A stretch of 64,000 nt of DNA from Mesodorylaimus sp. YZB2_4 (GCA_030248295.1 JASANH010000523.1:1-64000); one strand, 5' to 3'. Shown: positions 1 through 12,816, counted from the stretch's first letter. The notes: generated from the sequence alone by a model not told the origin. Numbers and translations: made by a program.

Positions 1-1
1 C

Positions 2-744
2 CAACATCCTACCTATGATGAAGATCGCGAGAATACGAGTGCTTTGGAGTCCAGTGATTCAGAAATCGACAGTGATGCGACGATGGTCCCATCTCAAGAC
101 CAGTCAGACCCGTCATCAGATGGAGAAACGGAAGCGAGGAAATCAGCCATTGCTATGAGTAAGTCGCCTATGCCAGCAGTTCGTCGAAGTGCGCGTTTGA
201 AAGCGAAGTGGCGAACGAGCCGAGCGGTTACAGTATGCCGACGGCGAGAGCTCATGGCCCCCCAGGCCTGCGAAAGGAACCAGAACAGCAGAAGAAATAC
301 GAAGTGTCATCGCCTAAGCAGGGGAAGAAGAGAATCAAGTTGGGAAAGAAAACGATTATGGCCGAGCCTTTGCCAGACAAATTAGCTACACCAGGCCGTT
401 TGGTATGGGTTTTCTTTTATTCGGACAGTCGGCATCCGCTCCCAGCGGTGATCGTGTCACCAGATTCGATGGATGCCGAATTGATTCGTCAGTCGAAAGG
501 ATGGAATGAGAGTAAGCGAGCTGTGCGATTTTTCACTGGTTCGAATCGTCTATTTGCTGCCGCCAGAAGCAAAGTGTTCGATTATCGTGAATATCGATTG
601 GCATTCAGCAGCTCTGGAAAGGATTACAAGCAAGCCATTGAGTTAGCCGATCAAGAAATGCCTCGTCAAGACAGGAAATTGCCCGACCCGAATTTGGAAT
701 CGTCAGCCTCGTCTACGTCGACGGCTGACGTGATCTCGGATTGA
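2..744 (+). CDS. PWWP-like domain protein, 3' part of a gene cut by the window edge
   Basis: Coding is open from the left edge, so the N terminus lies outside the window. I join 2-158 to 266-744. The donor is GA|GTAAGT and the acceptor is preceded by CCCCCCAG; the join restores one frame and gives 211 codons plus a stop. The first part is acidic and Ser/Asp-rich, followed by a basic Lys/Arg patch. The C-terminal half reads GRLVWVFFYSDSRHPLP, then VRFFTGSNRLFAAA, then a helix-like segment around YKQAIELADQ. This spacing resembles a PWWP chromatin-reader barrel, with RHPLP at the place of the PWWP signature. If the 107-nt intron is retained, an RRSARLKAK motif is read before a stop. PWWP domains usually read methylated histone tails. 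The assignment rests on pattern only, so the family is uncertain. Confidence 0.45.
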
Positions 745-2321
745 CTATGGAACATGGATGAGGTATGGTGTTCAGGCCCAGCCTGTGACACCCTTGGATA
801 TGCCCTTGATTTTGGTTTTTCTCCCGATTTTGCCCCGTGTGTTTTTGGGTTTTGGCTTCGGGCCCAGCCCATGGTAGATCGTATTTAAAATTTTTCACGT
901 AAAATTCGTTGGTATATTTTGTGTCAAAATTTTATCTAAGTGACTGATGATTTATCTAAGTGTCTGGACCCCGTCTGTTTTCGTCATCGCCTCAGTTTAG
1001 CCTTTCTTTTTGCCCAGTATGTACGCCCTCGTTTTCAAGTCAGAAATAGCCTCGTATGAGCTGTTTCTTCTTTTTGCCCTTGTTTTGTGTGCAGCGTATA
1101 GTTTCCTGTTTTTGTGCTAGAGTTTGAGTGTCTCATGGCCCCTTTTGCTAGCGGCCGGATGCCTGCGTGAGATAGCGTGTGTTTTTTGCTTTGTGTTTTG
1201 TTCGTTCGGCCCCGCTCGGCCGGCGCCGATCAAGTCGCCTCAGAACTAGCCAACGTCGATCTATTGGGCGCGCCCGCCTGGTGTGGCCACGCCAGGGTGT
1301 GGCTGCGCGTGCGATTCTGGTCTCTCAGTGCATTTGCAGTGCGTTGAGCGCGTCGGTCGGGCCCCGCCTGCGAATTGCGTCATTATTGCTCATTGCTAAT
1401 TGCTAATTGTCAGCTTATTGCCCATAGCTCAAAAGTTTTCATCGTCAAAGTATTTTCGCCGATAGCCCAGTATTCATAGCTCATAGCCGTCGTAAGGTGG
1501 GGTGTAGCGCAGTGTCGGCCCCGCCCCTCGATTCTGATTGGTCGCCAGTGTGCACCAGTCTCGGTGCGCATCGACTCCGCGTCGTCGATTCGCGCAAGGC
1601 GCACTGTGGATGTGCGCAGCTGGCCAGAGCGGTCGGCTGAGTTTTTTGTTTGTTTATTGACTACGAGGCGTGTCGAGTAGCTATTTTTTGCGTGTTGTCT
1701 GATAGTTTTGTTATGTTTATGAGTATTTCAAGCCCGTCCTACCTTAGCCATGCCCAGATACCTGTTTATTAGAATTTTGCCCTTATGCCTTATGTATGAG
1801 CTATTTTTTCGAGCCCTATAGTATGATTCCAGCCCATAGCCATAGTCTAAATTTGTCTCTCGTCCCGAGTAAGAAGTTTTTCGTCAAAGTAGAATGTTTT
1901 TTCGCCCCATTTTGCCCTTTTTGCTATTTCGTCGAATTTTCGCCCCAGTATTTCGAGTATTTGAGTATCATCGCCTATCGTATCGTATCCGACCAGTAGT
2001 TTTGCATCGAACAGTTTATTTTCGTCACGATTATTGCTCTATTTTGCCTTGCGTCAAATCTTTGATTATTCTGATTGCGTATTAGTTCCGATTTGCATCA
2101 CTATTTTCTAGTATGGCATGAATTCGATTATTGTGAGTACAGCGGTGCCTCTGCTGCGGCCCCGCTGCCTGTCGATCAAGCATCAAGGTTGCAGTGGTCA
2201 TCGAAATAGTTACTTGCAAATGCTCGAATTGTAATGTTGAATCGCCAATTTTGGAATAATTATTCGCTGCCATTGTATTTGCAGCTCATGGATTAGGACT
2301 TCACGAATTTTGATTATTGGC
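745..2321. other. Gene-poor, T-rich stretch with recurring CGGCCCCGC words
   Basis: No reading frame here looks coding. The top strand is rich in T runs and in the word GCCC. The word CGGCCCCGC or close variants recur near 1207, 1358, 1518 and 2157; two of them are followed by a similar GATCAAG phrase. This may be a decayed repeat or 3' untranslated and intergenic DNA of the PWWP-like gene. I see no RNA gene and no transposon ends. Confidence 0.3.
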
Positions 2322-2800
2322 ATGCCAGAAGGAACCGCGATTTTGGAGCGTTATCAGCAGAAATATCTGACGGTTGGTAATGAACAAGATCAAAGTGCTC
2401 CGTCTGGTGTGTCGCCCCGCGAACAACAAGCTAATCGAGAAAATATTGGACCTAATATGCAGCAAGAACCAACGTCTATGGATACCGGATTGGAAGAAAG
2501 TCAGCGTCCTCAGCCCCCGGCTGCAGTGGGTTTGGAGGATGCTTTGGACGATACAGTATTATTGGACGAAAACCAGGAGGAAAAAATGGAGGAAGATGAT
2601 GGATCGGAGAGCGTGCGATCGCCCTCGTACACTCCGCCGCCATTGGGTAGCGAGTAAGTCGTATGTGTTGGAGAGCAGTAGCAGTGCCATATCAGGGCCT
2701 GCAAGTTATCGGATTTGGTGTGTTGTGTTTTCTTTACTTTTTTCATTTTCATTTTTTCGGCCATAGGGATCACTGTACATATTGTGCGCGCCATATATAG
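2322..2800 (+). CDS. Possible small acidic protein, two exons
   Basis: This is a doubtful gene. An ATG at 2322 opens a 110-codon stretch that is acidic and rich in Gln, Glu, Pro and Ser. It ends in a strong donor, GCGA|GTAAGT, after 2653. A pyrimidine-rich tract ending in CATAG gives an acceptor before 2767. The join keeps phase and ends at a stop at 2800, giving 121 residues. The short second exon adds a CTYCARH tail with a Cys-x2-Cys pair. I do not recognise the protein. The good splice sites and the absence of stops argue for a gene; low complexity and the lack of any domain argue against. It could also be one exon of a longer gene with other partners. Confidence 0.3.
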
Positions 2801-5800
2801 CCCTTACGTGGGTAGTGTGCATTTTGATAGGTATTTTTGGCAGGTTCAGCATTTGACTATGTTATATCGTGTATCGTGTCTTATCAGTGCCTTTGTGCGT
2901 TGTTTCTTATCGTGTCTTAGCCATCCTGCTCAGGTACAAGCCGGCAGTGATGGGTGTACTGTTAGTGTTGGTATTGGTGTTGGATAATGTGTGTGTGGAA
3001 TGGATATTTTGGTAGTGGATTGTTGGTGAGGAGTTTGAAGTGGTGACTGTGGAGGTGATAAGAGGTGTTTTGTGGTGGTATTTTTGATGTGTGAAATGTT
3101 TTGGTTTGGAGCCTTGCCAGTGTGTGTAAGCTTTGTAGAAGGTTTTGAACTGAGTTGAGCCCCGCTCATTGAGTCTAATCGGTGTCGTGGTTGATAGGAT
3201 ATTTGTTATGAGCCTTATCTTATGTGCTTTATGCTAGACCAGTGAGCTTATGCGCGTGGACAGTGAAGGTCCACTGAGGTTGGCAAGATAGCTATGTGAT
3301 GGGTGTACTGTTGTGAAATGCATCATTCCATGTCAATGAGTGCCATAGCTTATGCCTTTGAGTGCTCTTTTCTATGTTAGGAAGACACCCCCCATCTTTA
3401 TTGGATGTATGCCAGTGACATGGCCAAGTATCTTGCTTGCCGCCCCGTGGCCGCACCCTAGTCTGCCTGTCTAGCCTGTTTCCTGTTTCCTGTCAGCTCG
3501 GCGTCGTGCCGTCTCATGAGTGACTCGGTCAGTTATTGCTGTGTGTGTGCTCGTGTGTGGTTGTTTCGTGCGTGATCCCGCTAGGTGGCGAGTAAAGGAC
3601 TGCTCTCTAGCGTGGGTTGCTTCGTATTTCGCAATAGCTCTGGGGAAGCCACAGCCAGCTTCCTACAGTACAACCAACCAAGTGAAGAGCACTTATGAGG
3701 GAAGGGCAGCTGGGGGAATATACCCAACCGCACCGATCGACGAGTGGATGATGACTGACGAGCAGTCTAGGCGGGCCGGTCAGAAGGACCGATCCGGGCG
3801 AGGAACATAACCAGTTAGATCTGGTTTGATCTGGACTCTCTTTGCTCAGTCAGGCCTATGGAAGAGCACCTGTGCAAGGGCACGTGCAGCCGGGCGGTCT
3901 GCACCGAACGGGGAAGGAAACCCCCATCACAGGACTAGGGTTGCATGCGTGATGGGCGGAAGTGCCCGACGTGAGACGCAGGTCTCCAACCAGGTTTAGA
4001 CCACGAACGGATGTGCCAGCACTTATCACATCGTCTGGGATTATAAAAATCCCGATGGCGATGGGAAAAGTTTATCAGTCTTGCGATGGTGTACCCCTCG
4101 TCAGTCAGTCTTGTCAGTCTCGACATTGTAAGAGTGGAAAATGGAATGCAAGCATTCGCCGTGAAATAAGCCCTTCTGGTCTGAGGAGGGGAATTCAGTC
4201 AATAATGGCAATTAACTTATGCGAAATTCAGACAATGGTCTCGGGGATCCTGGTATACAGTGTCGCAGAAAAGACGTACATATGTACATAGGGTGTGATG
4301 AAAGGGAATAAATTTGCGGTTCGGCTTGCCGCCCGGCGCACAATGCAGCACGGAATGATGTAAGAGCAATCCTCCGCCCCTGAAATAGTTTCCCCGCGGC
4401 CAGTGAGACACCTACAGCCCCATGCTAGAGACGCTCCAACTGTGCGTATGTATGAATCGTGCTATGAGCCACCCCAGGGACACACTGCCAAGTACACTTC
4501 GATAGAGAGGAGGGCGGAAAATAAATAGTGCGCATTGAATGAATTCTGTATATTTTATGCGATGATTTAGCCAAAGACTCCTCGATCACTTCCTCGATCA
4601 GAGAGTATTTGAAATTTTAATGGGACTCGAACAGTCGTCGCCTGGGACCAGAATGACCTGGAGTATAACGCCATGTAACAAATACATGATGTAGGTACGA
4701 GTAAGTAGGTATATATGACTAACCCAGACTGGCGTCTTTGCCAGATCTTCTCATCAAGATCATGTAACGATCTTATCGCGATTTTACAAAATGCTCTGTC
4801 TAGATCTTGCAAAGAAACATGAAAACGGGTGATGTGAAGCAGAGTACCATGATAGAGGAGGAGCCTTGGTAAAATGTAAATGTCTGAACTTACGTCAATC
4901 TGGGCACTGTATTCTGTAAAGCTATACAGGGTAATTAATGGTCGTCAACACGGTCGATTCACTGGCCACTGCCGATTATATCCGTACAGAGATAGATTGC
5001 GGGTCGTGCTAAGGAAAACGAGGTGTGTCAGGACTACATAGATGCCATGTCACTCAAATGAGGTGTCCAGACTGCAACTGCACTAAAACGGCTTCCGTTG
5101 GCAAGTGTCTCGGATGACTCGCAAGAACCTTGCTCCTTCAAACTATAGCCGAGCCCTTGCACCTGATAACACCGAAAAAGATTACAGCCATTTGAGTTGC
5201 GCAAGAAGACATCAAACGAAGGAAGCCGGAGAAGCAGTGCTCGAGGTAACCTCATCCAACTAACTCTATGTATTCTGTTGGAGGCCATAGTGCACCAGCT
5301 ATCCATTTTATGAAACTCACTCACTCCGTCCAAATGACGCCCCATGGACAGAAGTCCATCGAAAGTAACTACATAGCCCGTGAAACAACTGAAAGATAAG
5401 CTATCGACCCGAAAAAGCATTTGACTTTGGAACAGGAAAACGTACGACTTGCACATTTCTCCAAACCCTATAGCAGGGCGGTATCTTACTCAAGCAAAAC
5501 GAGGTCACACCAGAAGCCAGGGTCAGAGGAAGCTAGGTTCTTTTGGCGTAACCACAAGACGACGCAGGAAGCAGTGTTCCGCATCCGGCTTGGAAGAGAG
5601 ACTTCTCACGAGGCGATGCAAGCTTCCTATCTTACCAATCTACCGATTGGTGCCTTTGGACTGAAGAGCTCGTGGGCTTTGCTCTCTGACCCTTCTATCT
5701 GGCCCTGGGAAGCCAGATATGCGCTCTGTCAGGGTTGTCTGACTGGGGCCCGCACGGGACAAGGGTGAGGGTTGGCAAGGGTGTTGCGTCTACCAAGTAT

Positions 5801-6377
5801 TGTAACCTTTCCCATCTATCTCTGACACACCCTATTTCCTTCTAGGATCTATCATATATCTGACCCTTCCTGTGAGATCGAGCGGTTGCGCCTTAACCCC
5901 TGCACTCCACACAGCGTCGGAAATGGCTACTCTTTCCGACTCTTGCACTTTCCACTGCTAGACGTGCTCTGCTATGACACAACTGCGAAAATGCATCGAT
6001 GTGAATGTAAGTGAGCGCCAAACATGGCAGAATATTTATGCAACATCCGATCGTGTGTGTCCTGTACGTACTATGTAAGAATTCTTGCATGGTACTGCAT
6101 ACTACCGGCTGCTTCCGAAGGATCAGTAAAGCCGCATGTCCGTAGATACTGGTATGCGCCGCACCAGAAATAAGGGGATGGTTTCGCTTTCCGAAAATTT
6201 CCCATGGCCAACCTTAATTTTCCCAAGGCGCAAAGCAAGAGCAGGACTATTTCCATGATTTTGTGTTTTGTGCAGTTTCTCCGCTGCGGTTCTTGTAGAC
6301 AGCAATCAGCCTCGGTAGCGGCCGCGTTGGTGCAAGGTCAGCGTTAGTCTGTGGAGCAGTATTTCTTGGTAGCGAAC
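2801..6377. other. Intergenic region, no gene recognised
   Basis: About 3.6 kb without a frame that I can support. The part from 2990 to 3170 is strongly G/T-rich on the top strand. Short frames exist, including one of 140 codons on the minus strand at 5034-5456, but none shows a known motif or convincing splice sites. No tRNA or transposon ends were seen. Confidence 0.3.
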
Positions 6378-6570
6378 GGGGCTTGTGTAACCAAGCCCGG
6401 CAGGCGCAGCGACCGAAGTCGGTGGGACAAAGAATGGAATGGAGCAAGGCAGGTCTTGCGACTATACCTGCGGCTGAAACATCAACCCGAGGGGTTGACG
6501 CCTCCCAGCCAGGGAAGATCAATGACTCTCTCCCACTTGTCATGGCCTACCAAGCACGAGGGCCACCCTT
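6378..6570 (-). repeat. SINE-like dispersed repeat, family A copy 1
   Basis: Read on the minus strand, this copy shares a core with 28347-28500, 29948-30130 and 47095-47255. The shared words run in order CCCTCGTGC, GGGAGAGAGT, GGCTGGGAG, TTTCAGCCG, AGGTATAGT and GGCTTGGTTACAC. Just upstream on the minus strand lies GTTTGAATCC, a box-B-like word, which suggests a tRNA-derived head. Only this copy and copy 3 keep the distal GGCTTGGTTACAC end. Confidence 0.6.
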
Positions 6571-7282
6571 TTCCTGGATTCAAACTTGCACAGTGATAGC
6601 CACCCGCTACCGGCGGCACGTTGGATACTCCAAGTGACCAAACGGGAAGACAGTTTCTGCTGGCGACACCTGTACAGCTGCAGGGTTCAAAGCCCCACCA
6701 TTGTCCAAGGAAGGCAGTGCTTGGTCCAGGATTCTCTCACGTGGAGATTCTCTGACGATGAGTGAAGACTCAGCAAGAAAATCTGCCGTGCGCCCACGCG
6801 GTCTCGCTTATCGGAAGGACTCGCTCGTGTGGGCGGACTACGATAGAGCTGCTCGCTGAGATCCGAATAAGAAGTATTTTGTTACCAGTAAATGCTAGTA
6901 AGGGGACGATGCTGCGCTGTTACCGCCAGACAAGCTTGCTCATACAAGGTTTCCGAAAAATTGACGTGATGTTTTTGAAACTCTCATAATATTGGCGTAA
7001 CAGGGAGAGCTTGCCATCATCGTGGCGACAACCCTGTTTACTGCAGCTCTATCGATAATCATGCAGGAGAACCTGCAGCTGCTGTCATAGCTGCTAGTCA
7101 CGATACCCCTGTGAAACGCCTGTCGCGAGACCTTGTGGCTACGAGTACTGTATGACACAATAGTCTTCGTCCCTCCATATCTCATGGGTCCAGAGCACGC
7201 ACAGCTTCTAACTAGTAAGCTTTGCTCTGGTGTGGGAACCAACAGGTGCCATTTGTGGTCAAGTTCTGATTAGCTAGCATAT

Positions 7283-7288
7283 TTTATT
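7283..7288 (-). terminator. Poly(A) signal of the calmodulin-like gene
   Basis: AATAAA on the minus strand lies about 80 bases downstream of the stop codon at 7365-7367, the expected place for the 3' end signal of this gene. Confidence 0.5.
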
Positions 7289-7364
7289 CACGCAATAAGT
7301 CCACTCAAATATCCGTAGTGGTCTACCAGTAATCTTATCGCTATACCCAAAGTGGTGCTTGAAT

Positions 7365-8693
7365 TCACCAGGGCGCGCCGGCCATCAGCTGTCGCCACGA
7401 ATTCATGAACTCTAAATAAACGAGCGGAGAGGTGCTACCCGCATGCGACGTACCGACAGCAGGTAGGACAACGCAAGAGGCACATAGAGTTCTGCTTTAG
7501 ATGGTGGTAATAGACCAAAGTCATGTACAGGACCTTCTCGGAATCTAGTTAGTCCCTGACCTGTATTTCCGATCCGACCAGTCTAAAATCCTCTTTCCCC
7601 AAGGCAGCTGGTGCGAATTTACGGTATGCAAGGCAACATCTGCTATGATCCACTTGGTTTGTATTTACCTTGGCGGGGTGTGCACTGATCAAGTGACCTC
7701 TGAACCAAGTCCACCTCCTGCATACCTCTGTAGCTTATAAGCCCGTCTCCATTTTCGTCCATGGCTTTTAGCATTTCGTTAGCTTCTTTTCTGGTCAACG
7801 GCTGGCCCATTTTGGCCATGGCTTGTTGTAGTTCTTGCAAGGTTATCATGCCGTCATTGTTGAGATCAAAGATCTGGAATCAGGATAATACACAGTATGC
7901 GGAGAGAATACAGATCATGTGAGGATTTCCACAGGAATGTACAAGACTGTAGGACTGTGATAGGCTTGTTCGGCCTGGCCAGTGGGGAAGGTTTTATATT
8001 CGTCCTTGCCCTGGGAGCCAGAGACAGCCGCGAAGCGTTTCTGGCTCCCCTGGAGAAAGAGTACAGGCACCGGCCAGCCAACGAGGGCAAGCCGCTCCGT
8101 GTATAAGGCGGCCAGTTACAGCAACCAAACGCACTACACTGCCTTCCCCACACTCCAAACATGCTTATTACGGAGCTCATTCCCATAAACGGAACAGGTG
8201 GCTTTCTCCGGGACCTACAGTACAGCATAAAGAGCCCACTGACTCACACTAAACATACAGTATGGACCATTCCTATGTGCAGGGCTTGCGTGCAGTAAAG
8301 CAAGGTGGTCACCTGACGGCCCTTGTGGTTTGCACTCTACTCACTTTGAACGCGGCCAAGATATCGTCTTCTGCCTGGGGCTGGGACCACAGGGATGTAC
8401 GCTCAGCCATGGTAAGGAACTCATTAAAATCGATCATGCCATCGTCTGAAACGTGAAGCGACAAACGTGATAGACGGGCACTCGAAGACACCCAAATAGC
8501 ATTACTGTTTTCGTCCACCAATTCAACCATTTTTGTGGCTTGTTCTATGCTGGCCCTGTATCCCAGCTCGGACAAAGCCTTCTGCAACTCCAACGCACTG
8601 ATCAGGTTATCCTGGTTAGCGTCCATTAATTGGAATACGTCCGAGTACACCCGCCGCTTCTCCTCGGTCAGATTCGAGTGCATGGCCTGGGAA
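7365..8693 (-). CDS. Calmodulin-like calcium sensor with four EF-hands
   Basis: Four exons on the minus strand: 8506-8693, 8345-8445, 7736-7873 and 7365-7411. Together they give 157 residues, close to calmodulin (149) and troponin C. All four loops look able to bind calcium: DANQDNLISALE, DENNDGMIDFNE, DLNNDGMITLQE and DENGDGLISYRE. The last exon (EFMNSWRQLMAGAPW) is very short and completes the fourth hand. I chose the ATG at 8693 because a pyrimidine-rich CTCCTTCCCAG acceptor sits just before it. An in-frame ATG further upstream (about 8730) would add roughly 12-14 residues. The sequence differs from true calmodulin in many positions, so it is a calmodulin-like or troponin-C-like sensor. 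The partner is unknown. Confidence 0.88.
8013..8049 (+). other. Short perfect hairpin in an intron of the calmodulin-like gene
   Basis: The 10-base arms GGGAGCCAGA (8013-8022) and TCTGGCTCCC (8040-8049) are exact reverse complements around a 17-base loop. The arms are shorter than a typical microRNA precursor, so the function is unknown. Confidence 0.5.
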
Positions 8694-9406
8694 GGAGACT
8701 TGTGTGAGGATCCGGGGTGCTTAGCCTGAGATGACACCTAAAACACCATCCTCACCATTTCTGCCCCTGGTCGCCTTCGACCCCCTCACTCACTAAGTAG
8801 ATGCGATTAAGGCAGAATCCTCAACCTTTCAGCAAGTACCTTTGGAGCCGTCTGGCGAGTCTCGTCCAGGATGCATAGTTGAAAATCGACGGTTCTACTG
8901 TCCATCAACACCGCTTCGAGAAGATTCTGACCGGAAGCCCGCCTTCAAATACTCTTATCCCCAAGATTTCACGACCTACGCTTTCAAAGAATCAATGCCC
9001 CACCACCCACAAGTGCGAGTGCTAGACGTGCTGCGTGGCCAGTCGATAATGCTTTTAACAAAGACGATGCAATTAGACCAATGACGCAGCCACGCGCGAA
9101 TAGACGACTATGGTGACGCGAGGGTGAAGTCGCACCAAGGCAGAACCATTGTCTCATGTTCCACTTCCTATTGTCTTCGACGACACAGCCACCAGACACA
9201 GCATAGCCCCAGTTAGTAACGTGGGAACAACTTATGTGGCACAATATCAAAGAGTCCGCAGAATGATTCCATCACAACATCAAAATCAATCAGCTCGGGA
9301 CACGTAGAAACCCGGAATCATAATCTTAAATACTGTCCTAATCTACGACACAAATTGACGTCACCTAGCAGACTGCCTTCGTCCTGAACTGCAGACGGAT
9401 CGATCA
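8694..9406. other. Intergenic region between two minus-strand genes
   Basis: Holds the 3' flank of the glycerol-3-phosphate dehydrogenase gene and the promoter side of the calmodulin-like gene. I see no further exon, RNA gene or repeat, and no clear AATAAA for the dehydrogenase. Confidence 0.4.
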
Positions 9407-11328
9407 TTAGACGTGAGCATTGCGCAGTTGATCGATCAGTTCCGGGGGCTTCCATACGTTAGTGCAAATCTTATGTACCGAGGTGAACAGTGGATACCTG
9501 AAACGGATCCAAAGTCACACCTGGGCACCATTACGAGCTGCGGGACTTACTTTTCCTCCAAGCCTTTCATTTTCAACATGCTGTTTACTTGGGCGGCCGT
9601 CGGCGGTCCTTGCAGATGTTGTCCTCCCAACAACTCCTTTTCCAATAGCTCGAAGCTCTAAAACCAACATCGAGTATTCCCTTTTCCATGCACTGAAGAC
9701 AGTACCTTTCCAGTTTTCACAAAAGCCTCCGACACACGGCGATTGCGACCACCGTAGCAAGTGGTGATCTGAAAGAAGCAGCTAGGTTCGCGATCGTGGC
9801 GTGGGTGCAAAGTGGTTTACCAAATCAGCGACACCGCAGCTCTCGAAAAACGTGGTTATGCTGGAACCCGGATAAAACTCTTCGACGAATCGTTGCATTT
9901 CGATAAGGCCCAGGCGAATAATCGCAGCCTTCGTGTTGTCACCGTACTCCAAACCGTCGATAAAACCAGCCGCGCAAGCTACGATGTTCTGGAAGAGAAA
10001 AGAAAACAAAAGATCAGTCGGTCGCTGTACCCGAACTGTTCTGACACCGATGCAAATCTGGATGATCCAGACAAAGTGTCTACATGTGACTTGCAGTGTT
10101 CAAACAGACTTTCCGAAATCAGGTCCTCCAAAAAACTTTCCCCTGTTGTATTTGACTTCAACACGGGCTCTGGATGCTCAAACTCTGAGGAAAAATGACC
10201 GTTCCGCCCAGTTAGTTTCCCTGATAGCAGTAGTCCTCCAGCTTTCTCTGACATATCACAATTTTCCAGCACACTCCCAACTTCTTTGATCTTCCTTAGT
10301 TTTGCTATTCGAACGTGCTACCCCTGGTAAAAGTTTCTCGAATCCTCACTTTCAAAGCGCCACAAAGCTCGACAGTGTGAGCATCGGGTACAGTGTGAAC
10401 ACGAAAATTATTCGTTTGGAACAATCGCTTCAATCGTAAAGCACGTTCCTTGTCTTTGCATCCTAAAGAATAATTCATCAAATGCGTTTAAAAAATTGTG
10501 CATAGTCCAATACCGATAGTGCATTCGCAGAATTTTTCAGCAGCAACTTCGTTAGCTAAATTGGCACCCATCAAAACGGCTACTTCGATTTTTAAAGCCT
10601 GCGAAATTTCGTCCGATATCAATTTCATAGTCCCGTCCGCGGCTGCATCTCCAACACCCTGAAATCCTAAATAAAGACATGGCGCAGAAACTGAAGAATA
10701 TTCTCACCTTGATCAAAGAGATACCAATGGCAGTTGGCCTGATATTTCCAGCTAATTGCTTGACTATTTTGGGAACAAATTGATGTGGTACCACGAAAAC
10801 GAGAATATCGGCATCTTTGGCAGCTTTGATCAAATCTGGTTCGGCCACCTGAAAACGAGCAAATACTTCTATACCCATCATATTCAAATAAAACTTGACT
10901 TACTACGTTCGTTGGCAGCTTATAACCTTTCAAATACTTGACATTTTCGTGATCCGTGTTGATAATTTCGGTCAATTTCCTCCCATCCACCATTTCCTCG
11001 AACACCCACATGGTCACCGTTTCATCGAACTCGTTGTTGTAACGCTTCACGCACTGACCAACATTGCGGGAAATGGCGGAGCCCCTAAAATGTAAATAGA
11101 ACACAGAAAAACGGGACTGATTTCGAGGAAATGTTGGATTGCTCTGAGCAATTATTAGGCAATAATAAGTTCTCCAAGTTTTGAAAAACACAAGAAAAGT
11201 AGGGGAGCAAGAAAATTTCCGAAAGGTAGAAAAAAGATGCACTGCTTGGCGCTAGTGCCCTTCCATCCGATGCCACCTTACCAGTTTCCGGACCCAATAA
11301 GGGTCACCTTGACCTTTTGTTCGCCCAT
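9407..11328 (-). CDS. GPD1: NAD-dependent glycerol-3-phosphate dehydrogenase, cytosolic type
   Basis: Reduces dihydroxyacetone phosphate to glycerol-3-phosphate with NADH, linking glycolysis to glycerolipid synthesis and redox shuttling. Nine minus-strand exons: 11282-11328, 10904-11084, 10708-10848, 10514-10658, 10350-10462, 9821-9988, 9706-9768, 9551-9657 and 9407-9497. They sum to 351 residues; human GPD1 has 349. The dinucleotide-binding GSGNWGSA motif spans the first splice site (residues 12-19). VPHQFV and SLIKG follow, then [10 protein letters not shown], and [16 protein letters not shown], where the first Lys of the substrate site lies. The end reads [12 protein letters not shown] and finishes NAHV. 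No targeting peptide or membrane segment precedes the Rossmann fold, so it should be cytosolic. All domains appear intact. Confidence 0.95.
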
Positions 11329-12816
11329 GATCTCTCGCAACTGGCCAATTAGATCTAGTTTGCTTAGATGACTAGTGGAAGCGCCAAGTTCGCCGCACAG
11401 ACTAAAAGACAGAGACTGTACGAGCCGTCGAGACAAACCAAGCAAACAGACTCGTCCAGTCAACATATCTACGGCGGCTAGGAGGGCAAAAACAAAACAG
11501 GAAACCACGTGTGCCAACTTTATTGTTGCCATAGTTGGTAGGACGGGCCGCAATAGCTAGAGCGCGCTAGAAACAGACAAGGCAACCAAATAGGGCGCAA
11601 GGCAGATCGAACAACCCACTGACCGGCACTCTTCGATGCCAGACGAGTGAGAGATGGCCTGTCAGACTTTACACTGCAGTCGCAGAACGATGCAGCCGGA
11701 AAGCAAACAGAGCGAGCGCATAGAAACAGCAGGGGGCAGGCAGCTAACAAAGCACGCTAGCCAGGCTTGTCTGGGCTGACATAGGTTGAAATAACTTGGG
11801 CCGTCACCTTGGCGTGTCTAGTAGCAGACAGACCTGTTTAGAATGCATGTTGTACTGCTGGTTGCACGCAGAGTAGGTCTGAGCAGGTCTTGGTTGATTT
11901 CCAGTGCTTTACGCCATGAAAACGACTGTGGTCGCATCCACCAAATGTCAGGTACACTTCATCCCTGCACCTCTGAAGCGACGAGGGCCCTCACCAAAGC
12001 TGTAAATTGACAAGAGACGAGTCTAGTCGCGGTGGAACCCAGCTAGTAACTAAAACTGGATGCACAGAGGGGCCGTGTGATTAGTGCTCATAACTTGTCC
12101 TTTCTTTTCTTTCCTCACTTCTTCCCAGAACAATGAAGTGGTTTTTCAGTTCAGTCCGAATTGTATACATCTTTGATGACGAGAGTCTTTCAACTGCGGG
12201 TGTTCTGGTGCACAAGCCAATAGGGTCACGAGGGTCAGCTGATACTCGACCCTAGTCAGAAACTGAAATGAATCATATGCAGTGCCATGGAATGCTGTTT
12301 TTGAATTTGTGACGCTGTCATGACTTTGCTCTTGTTGCCCATGCCAGTGTCAAAAGTGGTTTTAGAGTGAAACTATTGAAGTACTTGTGATTCGTGGAGG
12401 CCTAACTGGCGTGGAGACAATTTGCAAGTTTTCATAGGATTGGTTTTACTAAAGGGTAGCAAGCCCCCAAATGTCCGTTCCAGAATGTGTCTCTCTCATG
12501 GACGGAGCTTGCAGAAACAAACCCGTCGGGGTCTTCTTTGAAAAAACACAGTGCGGTGCGGACCGCTTCTGCGGAACCTGCCAACGATGTTTCCATGGTG
12601 TGTCGATGGCAAACAACCAGTACACTCCAGCTCGACTCGCAGTCCATTAGCGTCCCGACCACGAGGGTCCGGTCACCCATTTACTTTGTGGGTATTAGCA
12701 CTATGACAAGGATAGACCATTCTACTCCTAGCACTCATCCTGTGATAAACACCGATAAAATATTGGCATGACAAAGCCAGAGCAGGCATTCGGAGCGGGA
12801 TGGGAGAAGTCGTGGC
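11329..12816. other. Intergenic region upstream of GPD1
   Basis: About 1.5 kb with no recognisable gene. A minus-strand frame at 12432-12680 (82 codons) is open but matches nothing I know and lacks clear splice partners. The region should hold the GPD1 promoter and the 3' flank of the SnoaL-like gene. Confidence 0.3.

Noticed and set aside
5034-5456. 140-codon minus-strand frame
   Set aside because: No recognised motif, no plausible neighbouring exons, composition like the surrounding intergenic DNA.
12432-12680. 82-codon minus-strand frame between GPD1 and the SnoaL-like gene
   Set aside because: Open and balanced in composition, but it matches nothing known and lies downstream of the SnoaL-like gene without usable splice sites.
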